NCBI GenBank assembly: GCA_019775845.1
Contig: JADQAV010000018.1
Coordinates: 441,044-505,043 of the forward strand
Length of the DNA stretch: 64,000 bases
Direction of reading: 5' to 3'
DNA from: Myrmaecium sp. VS I D KN 1
Lineage: Eukaryota > Ascomycota > Dothideomycetes > Valsariales > Valsariaceae
In this document: positions 10,901-23,381 of the stretch, in pieces
Layout of the letters: each line of letters begins with the position of its first letter
Position numbering within the stretch: the first letter of the stretch is position 1
Notes under the pieces: generated by a model
What the model was told of the DNA's origin: nothing
What the model saw: the letters and a program-made list of their open reading frames with translations, nothing else
The model's database searches: none
Position numbers and translations under genes: made by a program

Positions 10901-13447
10901 CGGGCGGAGGATTAGCCAATCAGGGGGCATGGTGCAAGCTTGATGTAACTAGACGATATTCGGCATAGGTCCAGCCTTTTCTATCCCACTGGCCGGACAA
11001 CTTCCTCTCCTTGGGACCCGCGTCGGGGAAAGCAGAAATCCCAGTCGAATGGCCCGCTGCCGGGGTTCGTCCTTCCTTCTTTTTTTTCTCGCGCCTAGCC
11101 CATCGTCAAAACCGCCCGCCAACCCGCCGCCCTTTGTTCACCGTCGCGGTGCCCGTTTATCAAAGCTCGCGAACGGCGACGACGCAGGCGCAGCAGGGCC
11201 CACATCCCCCGTTCGCTGTCCTCGTTTGTTCAAGGCTGGTTGCTAGCTGGCTTTCGACGTCGCCTGTGGATGCCGATTCCTTAGTGGCCCGCGGTTTATC
11301 AGGCTTTGCGGCAGTCATTGACCGGAAGCAAGGCTATCATGATCAAACCAAACCATGTCTGTGAGAGGAGCTTGTGATGAATGGTGACCGTGACCACCAC
11401 ATTCGGTTGTGATTTGATGAGGCTGCTCCGGCTGGGCGTGTGGTGGAGGATGTCAGACCTGGACGACAGCACTACCCGGCACGGGCAAGGAAGAGGTGTT
11501 TTAGGCATCACGTACATATTCAAAAGCTGCTTTGCACAAAGTGACCGTCACCCTGCACACAAATACGCCGCCGCAGCAGGAACAGCGGCGGCGCAGAAGC
11601 AGCAAGCACACAAGAGGAGGCTGCCGGAAGCTGCTGGCTGCGAGTGTGTGGTGTAATAAAGTCAGCGGAGGCGGACGCGAGCTTTGCCGGTCGGTGTGTG
11701 TGTCTCTCTCTCACACTCTCTTTCGAACGACTTCTGCAGCAGTGACTAAAGACGGGATGTGTGGGTGTGAGTATGGGTGTGGGCGTGGGTGTGTGTGGTG
11801 AAGCCGAGCCGGGACTTTCCTGTTATCCTGTCGGGGCTGGGCGGGCATGCCACCGCTCGCTCGCAGCTCGCATCTCGCATTCATGAATCTTCGAGGCCGA
11901 GCTGGAACAGCGGCTAGCGGTCGGTCGGGTTGGATTCGTAAGGGGGCATCATGGGCTAGGAGTAGGTAGGAGGGAGGCAGTGATAACCTACTCTGCGACT
12001 TGCCTGCCGTTTAACCTCCCTCCTGGCCCACGAGGAGGAGGCGAGTTTGTACCTAAGCACACTACTCTAACGTTAGGTACCTGGAGTGCAGGCGTAAACG
12101 GAACAATTGACCGGGCTGGGCGGGGACCGGGGGGCCAGAGCAGCGCAGAGGAGGAGAAAGGCGGGCAGAGCGGGCGCAGCTGGCGTCGCTGCATCGGTCA
12201 TCATCATCACCAGCACTCGGCGTTGCCCTTTGTTTTAGTGCGCGCTACCCCCAGCATGCCCCCCCGTGGCCCCCTTGGGTGTTTAGCAGCGAATCCCACG
12301 GCACGCGGCGTCTCCAACCGCCAAACCCTCCTTTTTCCTGCTCCCGTTCCCATGCCAATAATGCCCATGGAGCACCGAAGCCGTAACGACGTGTTGCGAC
12401 GCACACGCTTGTGCGCTTTGTCTCTCTTACAGTGACCTTCCATGTCCCATTCCCCCCCAATCCACCCACCCGTCCACCCATCCACCCATCCACCCATCCA
12501 CCCATCCACCCATCCACTATCCATCATCCACCATCCTCCCCATCCGCCTCCATCCACCCACCCATCCCTTCTACCTTACCTTACTCCGTACCTTACCCAT
12601 AATTAACGGTTGGCTCGGCCGCTCCTCCCCTGGCGCGTCAAGTTAAGCCGGCTGGCCGCTGGATAGCCTCCCAGGCTCGCCCGAATAGTCTGAGCAGGAC
12701 CCCATAGCCGTGCATGCTTCCAAGCAAGCGCGGCCGGAGGCCGTCGTGACCGACTGACATCAACCTCACCATTTGGGCGATCAGCCTTTTTTGGGGCCCA
12801 TGCCATGCTTCCGCGTCCAGGTCCAAGGGCACGCAGCGAGCAAAAAAAAAGCCAACCTATGCCTGGAGCTTCCCGTGGCGTCCGACTGCGAGAGTCACGA
12901 CTCCTTGCTGAGGGTCTAACGTCTTCTCAAAACCGTCTCTTGCTCCGTTCCTACGCCATGGACGCTGTCCACCGTGGAAAAGCGAAACGCCTCCATCCTC
13001 ATCTACTTCTTCCTTTGACTGACCTCACTCCTCGACTTTCTTTCTTCTTTCCCGCCCGTCTCCCCTGCCTACCCGCTTCCTTATCCCGCGAGCGTCTCAC
13101 TTCCTCTTCCAGTTCTATCCGTCTCCTTCCTCCTTCCTTCCGTTGCATACCTCCTCCCTTAGCAGTTGACTGCCTGGTGTTGAAGTAGCACTCGAACACC
13201 TCAATTTATCAGCATACCTCGACGTCCTATCATCCTGCGCCCTCCTTGCTTGGCCCGTCCCTCAGTCAAGCTCTTCTCTCTCAACCTGCCGTCCCTGGGC
13301 AAACGAGCAATGCAGTGACGCTGCTTAGTGCCTGCCTATTAGATCAACCCCACCCGCGACTAGCAAGCTGCCCGCCGACCTCATCGTGACCCGTACCGTC
13401 ACTATAGCCTCGACTTCCGCCTTTCCCAGCGTCCTGCAGCCGGCCTT
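10901..13447. other. long pyrimidine-rich upstream region of the cyclin gene
   Basis: No gene found. The plus strand becomes C/T-rich towards 13.0-13.4 kb, as in long fungal promoters and leaders. It contains GT-rich microsatellite-like DNA near 11.69-11.80 kb and a CATCCACC repeat at 12.46-12.56 kb. Several short ATG-led open frames precede the cyclin start. Confidence 0.5.
12459..12565. repeat. CATCCACC-type minisatellite
   Basis: Tandem copies of an 8-nt unit (CATCCACC and close variants) run through 12459-12520 and decay into degenerate copies to about 12565. The minus-strand open frames here encode artificial Trp/Gly/Asp repeats and are not genes. Confidence 0.8.
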
Positions 13448-15485
13448 ATGCTCGAACTACAACGCCCGCAACCAATGCCGCACGCCCTCTCCCGCAGGCA
13501 GTCCTTCGGCTTCTTCAACTCACGTAACTACGTCTCGCGAACCGATCCTAAGACACTGCCGCCGCCGGAGCTATACCTGGGTAGAATAAAGTCTAGCTGT
13601 GCTGTAGACATTGGCAGGGAATCGCAGCTGCAACCTTCTTGGCTGACTCCCCCGTCTGAGATGTACAATCTTAATGGAGCTCAGTTCACCGCACCGCAGT
13701 ATGGTCAAAGGCACGATTCGGCCGTCAATAGGGCGCCATATAGTAACGGGTCGTCTTTCCAGCACCAACCTGGGTATCAAAATGCCAGTCAACCACCAGC
13801 GAATCGGCCCTCCATGAGACCGCCAAGCCCAGTTTCTCAGCGACAAGAACCTAACAATTCCCGAAGCTACTCGGAGTCATTGCCTGAATACCGCCGGAAG
13901 CAATCCAACAGTTCTATAGCTGTCAATTTGAGGGTTCCTGCTACCATTAGTACCCCGCAGAACAGCATGCCGCAACTGGCTGCAGAGGTATGATCAATAT
14001 ATGCTTTTGGCCGAAGGAGGAAGCTGAACAATTTTTCAGACCACATGTCTTTTCTGGTTCGAGAACTCATCGACGCTGATGAAGGTTGCTGAGTCGCATC
14101 CGCATCATCTGCTAATAGCGCCATTGGTCCCGGACGCCATGCCTACCACCGGCTTCAGAAAGTGGGTTGCGACTATTTTGTCAACCACTCAGGTCGCCCA
14201 GAACGTCATTCTTTTAGCACTCCTGTTCATCTGGAGGCTGAAACGGATTAACCCGAGTGTAAAGGGCAAACCAGGCAGTGAATACAGGCTCTTGACTGTG
14301 GCTTTGATGTTGGGCAATAAATGTGCGTAACTGAGATCCTTTCTCTATAACGAGGAGCTAACCATCGTGACTTCAGTCCTTGACGATAACACCTACACCA
14401 ATAAAACCTGGGCCGATGTATCTGGAATCTCCGTGCAGGAGGTGCACGTCATGGAAGTCGAATTTCTCAGCAATATGAGGTACAGTCTCTATACGTCGAA
14501 AGAAGAGTGGGAAGAATGGCACGTTACCCTCGGAAAATTTGGCACTTTCTTTGAGAAAGCGTCCCGTATGGCTCTTGAGGTTTCGCAGAAGCCAAACGGG
14601 TTGCCTACACCGACGGTGCACATGCAGCCTGCCTTCCCCTCTCCGCCCGCCTCCAACCACCTATCACCTTCCACGATGAGATCGTATTCTCCGAGCCACA
14701 GCCAATACTCGAACACACCAATGATTCTTCCCCAGGTCACGTCCGCGACTGTTTCGCCCATTGGATCCCTGCCGGAACTGGATCTACATCGTCCTCCCCG
14801 GAAACGGAGTTACGAGGGCGATTCTTACGAACCTCCCGCTAAACGGTCATTACAGACTTACTCGACATCTGGATCATTTACGAGCCATCTGACAGTGCCC
14901 TCCGCTGCACCCAGCCTACCTCGACTGCCTCTACCGCATCTTTCTATTCCGCAAAATCAAACCACTCTTCCGCCCGTCCAGCTTCCGCAGCTGCCCCCGC
15001 CTTCGAGTAGACCACCATCTACGGCGTATCCCCCTCCTGTGCAGTGGTCGCAACCATCTTCACAGCCATCGAATCCGCCAGCGCCTGCGATGACCCCATT
15101 GAATGGTCCTTATCCTAATAGATCCCGTCAAGTGAGCCCTCTTTCGGGCTCTTCCAGCTCCTCTCCAGTCAGCGCGTCATTTCCCATTTCAGCTACTCAG
15201 ATGCCGAGTCAGCAACGATTATCACCTTCACAATTTCTGGCGCAACGTCAGTCCCCTTATCGCCCGGTGCGTAGCGTTCATACGCTTCTGGTTCCTCCGC
15301 CTTCAGCCTCTATAATGAACCCGTCTCGCCACATTTCCCTGGACCATCTGCAATACCAGCCTCTGGGAAGGCCGCAGACAGAGCGCAAAGCTGGTGTTGT
15401 GCCTTACATGAACCACGATGCTTGGCCAGAGACGAACCAGTTTAACCAATGGCCCGTTTTACCTCAGCCCAACTTTCACAGATGA
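13448..15485 (+). CDS. Clg1-like (Pho80-type) cyclin
   Basis: Predicted cyclin partner of a Pho85/Cdk5-like kinase. Three exons, 13448-13987, 14040-14322 and 14377-15485, with introns of 52 and 54 nt; 643 residues. The cyclin box lies at about residues 180-330. It contains TTCLFWFENSSTL, the VAQNVILLALLFIWRLK helix, YRLLTVALMLGNKFLDDNTY and TNKTWADVSGISVQEVHVME, the last two being the characteristic Pho80/Clg1-type stretch. Splicing across the second intron restores GNK-FLDDNTYTNKTW, which supports the model. Both flanks are low-complexity and rich in Ser, Pro and Gln; the long tail carries many SP/TP sites and so could be phosphorylated. Start chosen at the first ATG of the open frame; an upstream non-coding exon is possible. 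A Clg1 assignment is favoured over Pcl5 or Pho80 because of the very long disordered tail. Confidence 0.85.
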
Positions 15486-17618
15486 CTGCGTCATCTTGCA
15501 TTCACGAAGATATGTGTACGATAGAGCTTTTGAGCTTCGCGGCGGTCATCTTCTCACCATGCTCTACAGTGGAGTATTTTTTTTCTTTCCGAATCAATTC
15601 GCATCTGAGCGGTTAGCCTTGGCCAGATACATGGCCGGCATTCTTTTAATCACTACCTTTCACCTTTTTTATTTCCCTTCGGATCGCATGTTCGGTCTTC
15701 TATTGGGAGGATTCAGTCACATCTTTCAGCAGTGCATCATGGGCAAAGCAACTGCATATGATCGGCGTTTGGTGGGCGACTCGTAACTTTCAAGGTTACA
15801 CACATTGGCCGATGGATGACGATTTTCCTCGGACCATCGGACTAGAAACCAAAAGGAAGTGGAGGTCTAGCAAGGATGGATATGCATGGGGCTCGTATGG
15901 CACAGGATATATACTTATATGAGGGTGCCCCTTCTCTTCGGTAGCTGATCCTTACATAGCAGCAGAAAGAAATCGAAAAGCATTGACTGTGGTCAATTGA
16001 ATTACTAGCTGCAGGTTGCTTCCCATGCTTTCGGGCCGTCCCATCTTGAGGGTTGTGATTTTTCTCGAATGACCTTTTTTTAATTGAGGGGGGAGGGGGT
16101 TTTTAATAAAGTGCTCCCTCTCTCCCTTTCTTTTGTCACCCCTCCCTCCCCTCCTCCACCCCCGTCTCACGTACATATGTATAGTTGTTCGGTTGGAGTT
16201 TTATTTGATAGAGCCCTCGTTGTCTAATCCAACCTTCGTGATTTTGCACAGGGCTCTTTGACATGTGAACTTGTCTTCCGTACCTCCCTAACCTTTCTCT
16301 CGCTTTCAGCTTGTTATACACGCTGTAGGCGGTTCTTTCGTCCGATGTTGTTGCTTTGTCCTATCCGCCCCGCGCTCCTTCCTGTTCTTTTCTCAAGTCC
16401 CAGGTTGACTGTGTCGTTATGCTGCACCGAGACTTTTGCTAACAAAATGCGTCCGAGAACGGAGCATAAAGAACCCGACATGCGGAAAACCGGGAGATAT
16501 TGTTGATCATAACTATTAGGCTCGAAGGATTCGAAAGCGAAGAAAAAAGAAAAAAAAATCAATATTACCCATCCCTTTGGTCCGCGTCCCACCACTGCGC
16601 GCCTCCCTCCCTCCCATCCGATCGGACGAGATCTCCCATGCGACCAGGACAACGGAAACAAGGGAATACCTACGTATTTCATCCTGGGGATGTCCGTTTG
16701 TCCGGACAAAGGGGGAATTGATGGGTCGTGTGGTATACATCCCTGGACCTTATCATACGTGAGTAAATGGGGGGCAAGCCTTGCGGCTAGCCTGCCTGCT
16801 ACTAGCGACCTCAGTAGTAACTATAGGCTCGTAGCGAAAGCGAGGTCTGCGATATTGCTATCGCCTTCTGTGTGCCAACGGGAACGCGCTGCCGCCCAGA
16901 TCCGGAGGGTTGAGTTGAAATATTCCAGCAGAAAAAGAAGGGTAGGAATGACCTTCATTTTCTTACTTTCTTCTGTTCTTGTTGCAATTTCACTTCGACT
17001 TCTTCCCGTTTCACTTTTTCATTTTTCGTGTTCGCGACGACCTATTGGCGGCGAGGAGCGTTTAAAGAAAGCGAAGGGCCATAAGCGCGGGGGCCGGGTG
17101 GATGCGGGAGACGGCCTTCCGCCCTCAAGCGAGACGGTGTTTGATGGTGAAGAAAAAAAAGCGAAGTTGATGGCGATGCGAGATTATCGGCGGATGCACG
17201 GGGAAGAGCTTGGAATTTGAAGGCGCTGATGGGATAACTATCCTCCTCCTCCCCCTCCTCGTTCACTTGCACTCGCCCACCGGGCGGAGTTGAAGCTGGC
17301 GGTGATAATCATTTCGATCGGGGGTTATCTCGGAGCCTTGCGAGGATTGTGTGCGAAGGCCGGCAGGTTGTGTTGGTTTCTGGTTGGCGGGAGCGGTGGA
17401 AGGGCGCCGCTGGTCCATGCTTCGTCATCGGAGCGGAACGCTGCCTGGTCCACTAATTCACGAAAAAAAGCTCCCCGAACGTCTCATCGCTACAGCACCT
17501 ATCTCACTCTGCCCCGTCAATCCACCCTTCCCTCTTCCACCCTCCCTCCGCCTTTCCGGGTTCACATCTTCGCCCGTTCAATTCCTCGTCGCACCTGGAA
17601 TTGCTCGCCCCTCGTACA
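15486..17618. other. intergenic region before the NADH dehydrogenase gene
   Basis: Holds the 3' region of the cyclin gene and the upstream region of NDE. Open frames such as 16690-17220 are low-complexity and overlap frames on the other strand. Poly-A/poly-T and C/T tracts are common. No gene is supported. Confidence 0.5.
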
Positions 17619-19677
17619 ATGAGGCCTGTTGCTTCCATGGGATCCGGCATGCTGGCCAGCAGCCGCGGTTTCGGCGCCGCCGCTCGTGCCTTCAGCACTC
17701 GCTCGTCGCCGTCGTCGCTCATCCTCAGCACCACCCGCGCTCGCGGCGTGTCGCGCACCGTCGCCTTCAACCGGCCTGCGCTCGCTCGCCAGGCTGTCCT
17801 CCGTCGCCATTACAGCGACGGCCAGCCCGTCATCGACCCGGAGACCAAGGCGAAGGTCAAAAGGGGCGGCTTCAGAACCTTGCGCTGGGCCTGGCGGTTG
17901 ACCAAGCTTGCCGCGCTGGGCGGCCTGGTCTACTTCTGCTATGGCGTTTGGGAGATGAGGCACCCTCCGGAGCAGATCACTCCGGATCCGAGCAAGAAGA
18001 CTTTGGTCATCTTGGGTACGTATCCTGAACGAAGCCATTGAGACTTCACGTTTGGTTCAATTGCATTCTACCAATTGGAATTGTTCATCGATAGCACAAT
18101 CACTAACTTTCGCCGTGTTCGCACAGGTACTGGTTGGGGTTCCGTTTCCCTCCTGAAGAAGCTTGACACGGAGAACTACAACGTGGTCGTCATCTCCCCC
18201 CGCAACTACTTCCTCTTCACCCCTCTTCTTCCGTCATGTACCACCGGTACCATCGAGCACAGGTCCATTATGGAGCCCATCCGCAACTTCCTGAGGCACA
18301 AGAAGGCGGCCGTCAAGTTCTACGAAGCTGAGGCGACCAAGATCGACTACGAGAAGAAGGTTGTGTACATCAACGATGATTCCGAGATCAAGGGTGACAT
18401 CAGCTCGACTGAGGTTCCCTTTGACTTGTTGGTTGTTGGTGTTGGCGCGGAGAACGCTACTTTCGGTATGTTGGCATCAGCGGAGGGGTTCGGTGGGAGG
18501 ATACCAAAGCTAACGTAGAGCAGGTATTCCCGGTGTCAGGGAGCACGGTCTGTTCCTGAAGGAGGTCAACGATGCGCAGCGCATTCGCAGGCGCATCATG
18601 GACTGCTGCGAGACCGCTGTCTTCAAGGACCAGGATCCCGAGGAGGCCAAGCGTCTGTTGCACATGGTGGTCGTCGGTGGTGGCCCTACTGGTGTCGAGT
18701 TCGCGGGCGAACTCCAAGACTTCTTCCAGTCTGATCTCAAGAAGTGGATGCCGGAAATCACTGAGAACTTCCACGTGACCCTTGTGGAGGCCTTGCCTAA
18801 TGTGTGTTGAAGCGCAACCGTATAGATCTGCCAAAACTGACATTTCTTTAGGTCCTGCCCATGTTCTCCAAGCAGCTGATCGAGTACACCGAGAAGACCT
18901 TCAAGGAGGAGGAGATCACGATCCGCACAAAGACCATGGTCAAGAAGGTGACCGAGAAGTACATCGAGGCCGAGTCTACCGGTCCCGACGGCAAGAAGGT
19001 CCTTGAGAAGATCCCTTACGGTCTCCTCGTCTGGGCTACCGGTAACGCCCTTCGCCCTGTTGTCAAGGACCTTATGATGCAGATCCCCGCGCAGAAGGAT
19101 TCCCGCCGTGGTCTCGCCGTCAACGAGTACCTCGTCGTCAAGGGATGCGAGAACGTCTGGGCCGTCGGTGACTGCGCCGTCGCCAACTACGCTCCTACCG
19201 CTCAGGTTGCTGCTCAGGAAGGTGCCTTCCTCGCCCGTCTCTTCAACCAGATGGCCAAGACCGAGCAGATCGAGAAGGAGCTCACCAAGCTGAGCGAGCA
19301 GCAGGAGAAGGCTCCTTCCAAGGAGGCTCGCGACCAGTGCTTCGAGGAGATCAAGGAGCTTCAGAAGCGCCTGAGGAGGGTCAAGTCCCTCGGTCCTTTC
19401 GAGTACTCTCACCAGGGTTCACTGGCCTACATTGGTTCCGAGAAGGCCGTTGCTGATATCACTTGGTTGACTGGTAACTTCGCCACTGGTGGTACCCTGA
19501 CTTACTTCTTCTGGAGGAGCGCGTACTTGAGCATGTGCTTCAGCAGTATGTCCCCTTCATTCCATGCATACCATCTAGAATTGATGCTGACCAACCCGTG
19601 CAGCTCGCAACCGTGTCCTCGTCCTGGTGGACTGGATTAAGGCCAAGGTCTTCGGCCGTGACGTTTCCCGCGAGTAA
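17619..19677 (+). CDS. external alternative NADH:ubiquinone oxidoreductase (type II, NDE)
   Basis: Rotenone-insensitive FAD enzyme that oxidises NADH at the inner mitochondrial membrane without pumping protons. Five exons: 17619-18015, 18127-18465, 18524-18801, 18852-19545 and 19604-19677; 593 residues. An Arg/Ser/Ala-rich presequence (about 1-65) is followed by a hydrophobic anchor ([15 protein letters not shown], about 105-119). Two dinucleotide-binding motifs are present: LGTGWGS near residue 133, whose codon is split by intron 1, and [15 protein letters not shown] near 295-305. The NADH-domain motif WAVGDCA and the C-terminal membrane-binding segment are also present. Between them lies a charged, coiled-coil-like insert ([18 protein letters not shown]) at the place where calcium-regulated homologues carry an EF-hand; no EF-hand loop is visible. 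The anchor suggests an external (intermembrane-space facing) isoform, but an internal one cannot be excluded. Confidence 0.95.
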
Positions 19678-21725
19678 AGCATTAGCGAAACCCCAGCGCA
19701 ATCTCGGCTTGTTTGATCCAGGATCCCTGACTATGGAGGCCCCTTTACTCATGCATAGCCACCCTGAGCCAAGAAGGAAAACGAAAAAAGCGCGAGCCGC
19801 TTCACCTCTATATTTCTTCAATCCTTCCCTTTACACGATCAACTCCGTTTTATCAATGATGACCATCCTCTTTTGTACTTTTGCCTCTCTTTTGTCGTTT
19901 GCTTATTAGTACCCGAAACCTTGTGTAACGCAACGTGTATCTTTGATTAGATTCCACACCTCCTCTTTTTGCTCAGGCGAAACCCCCAACCACCACAAAA
20001 TTGTTTTTTGTCTTTCCCTGCTGTATACATTGTTTTCTTCTTATGCTTTTTCGCTCTATGAGTTTCCATTGGCTTTGTTTTTTCTTTCTCATTTCTTCCC
20101 TGTTGGCTACCCACTTGTTGTATAACGAAAGTTTCTTCTCTTGAAAGCAGATAGAATATTATGTTTCGTCACCCCGACCTCTGTGTGTCTTGTGTCCGTC
20201 TTCCTACTGATGAATTTTGGTCGTTCGTCTCTCGTCCTTGGGGTAAGAATGCCTGGGGGGAAAGGGGTTCTTGCTTGTGTATCTCATGCAAGATCTCGTT
20301 CGTTTCGTGTGCTTGCTCCGTATCAATGCCTTGATGATCTTAAAGTCTATATACGACTGCTTCTTGCTACTTCTCTTTCTCTGGGAGGCAGGGACGCGGT
20401 AGGGGCAGAAGTGGTTCTGTATATCTTGGGATTTGTCTGAACAGCTGGGTTCTCCCCCTGTGTCAGTATTCAGCCTTAGATCAGCTAGCTAGCTCAGATA
20501 TGGATCACATCCTCCTGTCCTCTCTCGCCGCTCTCCATGAATGGTGCGGGGATTGAGTGGGAAGCGTCTTCGCCCCGTGCATGCTTTTCTCTCGGGGGAT
20601 GATGCTTTGTGATAGTATCGCGATCAGGAAGGAAGTGAAAGCGGACATCACTTAGGCTCTTGCGGCTCGCTTTTTGTATGTACTGGACAGTGTGTATATT
20701 TTGTCTTTGGAAGCAAATGGGAGTATGTATTCGGGTTTGTCTTCATTTTCATTTTCCGTTTAATATTTTTTCATTTTTCTTATTGATCGACTCCATTTCT
20801 GGATGGGGTTTTATACTTCTATATTTTAGCCCTGGCCTACTTTGGATGGCATTAGAAAAGCCGTGGACCGTGGACCGTGGATTTTGATTTAGATCGTTCC
20901 CCTTTCATAAATATGCGATATATCCGATGGATTGCGCTTCATGCGCGTCCCGGCTCTCTCCTCGAACTGTTACATGTTATCTCCTGCCTTTCCCTTTTTC
21001 GCTGCTTCTTTACGGCATGCTTGCTTGTTCTTCAAGGGCACCATATATAGATTATCGAACGAGCGCAAACGAGCAGGCATGGAGAGGTGTTCTGCTTGAG
21101 CACCGGGTAAGGGCGCTCGCTATGGTGTTGAACATGGCAGTTTATGTGATGGATAGTTAGCGCAAGGAGGGTGGTTATGAATGAGGGAGAGGTGAAGAAC
21201 AAGAAAGTCCTGCTTCTTGAAACAACAGACTATAACCGCTGGTTGAAGGACGTCTGCTTCGTCCGGTCGCCCTGGTCAGGATGGAATGCTATCAATTTTA
21301 GCTCGAGGCCTTCCCGGCTGCTCTTGCAGGAGGTTCAGTCTGTTGTGTATGAGTATCCGTACTCGCATGCCTGCCCTTCTTCCAGATCTCTCGGTCTTCC
21401 AGACTCTCCATCCCCATCATCCGCTTTCCGTCGCCAGGGAGGGTTCAAGCTCACACACCGGCATTCCTGGCTCCTCCGCAAGTCAGCTGTACACCGAAAC
21501 CCTTGTCACGACACGCTCATGGTGTTGTCTGACAGGCCAGGCTTGTGCTCCCACCACTCCCTGGCATGTTCCGCAAGTCCGGCAAAAAAGGGGCTAGGGG
21601 GGCGCTTCTCAGCTGCTCCACCACGCCCCCCCTTCTTCTCTGTAGCGCCAATCACGTCGAAACTCTCTCGTTCTCACGCCGGGCAGCCCTCATATGAAGC
21701 CGTTCCCCTCCTCTTCCCATCAAGG
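19678..21725. other. intergenic region upstream of tRNA-Ser
   Basis: T-rich plus strand with no domain-bearing open frame. It probably contains the NDE 3' UTR at its left end. The frame at 21171-21986 runs straight through the tRNA and is spurious. Confidence 0.5.
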
Positions 21726-21806
21726 GGCGCGGTGGCGGAGTGGTTATCGCGCAAGACTAGAAATCTTGTTCCTTCGGGAGCGTCTGTTCGAATCAGGCCC
21801 GCGTCG
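21726..21806 (+). tRNA. tRNA-Ser (AGA)
   Basis: A complete cloverleaf can be drawn by eye. The 7-bp acceptor stem pairs GGCGCGG with CCGCGTC (one G-U pair). The D stem is GCG/CGC. The anticodon stem CAAGA/TCTTG closes a 7-nt loop with AGA at the anticodon. A long variable arm (TTCC-TTCG-GGAG) is typical of serine tRNAs. The T arm is GTCTG-TTCGAAT-CAGGC, containing the internal B box. There is no intron; the discriminator base is G. Confidence 0.95.
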
Positions 21807-21846
21807 TCCAGTAGCGAGCTGCCTAAGGCAGCTGATGATTCACTAA

Positions 21847-21854
21847 TTTTTTTT
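21847..21854 (+). terminator. RNA polymerase III T-run terminator
   Basis: Eight consecutive T residues about 40 nt downstream of the tRNA-Ser. A short palindrome (21817-21833) lies between. No earlier T4 run occurs after the tRNA, so this is the likely termination site. Confidence 0.6.
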
Positions 21855-23381
21855 CTTCTTCTTCCCCTTGTCTTCCCATGTGCATTCGCGGAAACAGTTC
21901 GTGGTGGTGTTTTGATGCCCCCTGAATCCTGCATTTTTTTTACTGTGAGCCCGGATGTGGGTTTGTTGATAGGTGTTGTTGCCTGAGGCAATCGAGAGAC
22001 CATGCGCCGACGCATGGGGTTTAGCGCTTAGGAACAATATCAACGTCTGCTCCTCTGCAGCTCCTGTCTTCTGTCAGCCATCTACCGCTGATGTGAACAT
22101 AACTTCTCTTTCATCGAGCTGCTTTCGACCAGCTCAAGGGCCTTCAGCGCTTTAGGTTCGTATGCTAGTGCGCCGCGCAAGGTTGAGATTCGGTCAACCC
22201 GGACATCGCATCCGGTCACAGTCAGTTGTAAGTTGCAGAAGCCTTCGATGAAGCTTCGTAGTATTGTTCTTCCAGACGACACCTCAAGTATCTTCTTCGT
22301 TGTTACGATCGTCCTTCGCATTCTGTTCTCATCCTGTCCGCGAATTCAAATCTCTTCTCTCAGTCTGCTTGAAGTTGTAGTCATCGCCTCGGTCACTATT
22401 TCGAATTTTTGCCTATTCTTGCCGTAGTCACGCTTTTTCGTATGAACACTTCTCTTTCCCATCAAAAGGACGCTGGTACTCTCTAATGCTCTGTGACGTG
22501 CTTATTATGATCGCTTTCTGAAGAGTGGCCAAAAAAAATAAGGGAAAGACAGTGTGACAGCGAAGGTGACGTTGGGAACAAAAAGAAGTTCGGCTCCCCC
22601 GTCCCAGGGAACCTATTCTCCTCAGCTCATAAAGCGCCCGCCGAAGGTCGGATTCGAACTACAGTCCTTCGGTTTATGCTTTTTGACTTGAGCCTTCCAG
22701 GGAACCAGCGTGTCTCTCTTGATTCCCCAGTTGGCCTAGTGGCAGCGGAATGTTGCAGGACGTGCGAACCACTAGGCCAAGCTGAGTGAGTGGCCCGATG
22801 GGCTCAGCTTGAGTTTTGGATGCAAAGTAGTCTATTGGGAAGGTATATGAATGCTTAGCAGTTGCGGGTGCACATTGGCTGCGACATGCACCACGACGGC
22901 TGGCGTGCCTTGCTCGCACGTGTCTCACCACGTCTCTCCGCAACGACTTGCTCACCACATTCTGCCCATAAAGACTTTTGCCACGGTGGTTTCAACGTAG
23001 CGACTTTACATGCGATTCGGTTGCCTACGTTGGTGTTGCTCTTTTTTCCGATTTCCGACACAGAATCGCCCAGACGGTCCCGACGGATCGATATTGGAAA
23101 TCAGTCTAAAGAATTCAACGCTCATCCAAAACCGAACTACATCGAGGCAGGATGCCAAATCCCGTCCACATTCGCCTCCGCGGCACTTCAGCATCCCGTC
23201 CGACTCCGGGAGATAGGCGCCACTGCAATCACAACCTCTCCGAAATCCAGACCGTCTGCACAATAATCCAGCTCCGTATCAGAGCCCACGTGGAATACTG
23301 TCCCTTATTCCGGCTGAAAGACCACGCGCTCGAGGAAGGGATTTCGTGCGTATATGCACATCCCATTGGTGGGGGCGGAGG
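21855..23381. other. intergenic region with tRNA-like palindromes
   Basis: No protein gene is supported. The notable content is the tRNA-like segment at 22632-22780, entered separately. Short open frames at 22.7-23.5 kb overlap each other on both strands. Confidence 0.5.
22632..22780. repeat. tRNA-like inverted repeats (A-box and B-box hairpins)
   Basis: Two hairpins. At 22641-22672 a 7-bp stem (CCGAAGG/CCTTCGG) encloses a loop with a B-box-like GTTCGAATC on the minus strand. At 22731-22780 perfect 12-bp arms (TTGGCCTAGTGG and its complement) enclose a 26-nt loop; each arm matches the pol III A-box consensus, one on each strand. I could not fold a standard cloverleaf from either strand. The pieces look like remnants of tRNA genes or a tRNA-derived element. 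Confidence 0.4.

Noticed and set aside
12207-12557. Gly/Trp/Asp repeat protein on the minus strand
   Set aside because: Pure translation of the CATCCACC minisatellite.
21171-21986. 271-codon plus-strand frame
   Set aside because: Runs through the complete tRNA-Ser gene and begins without coding character.
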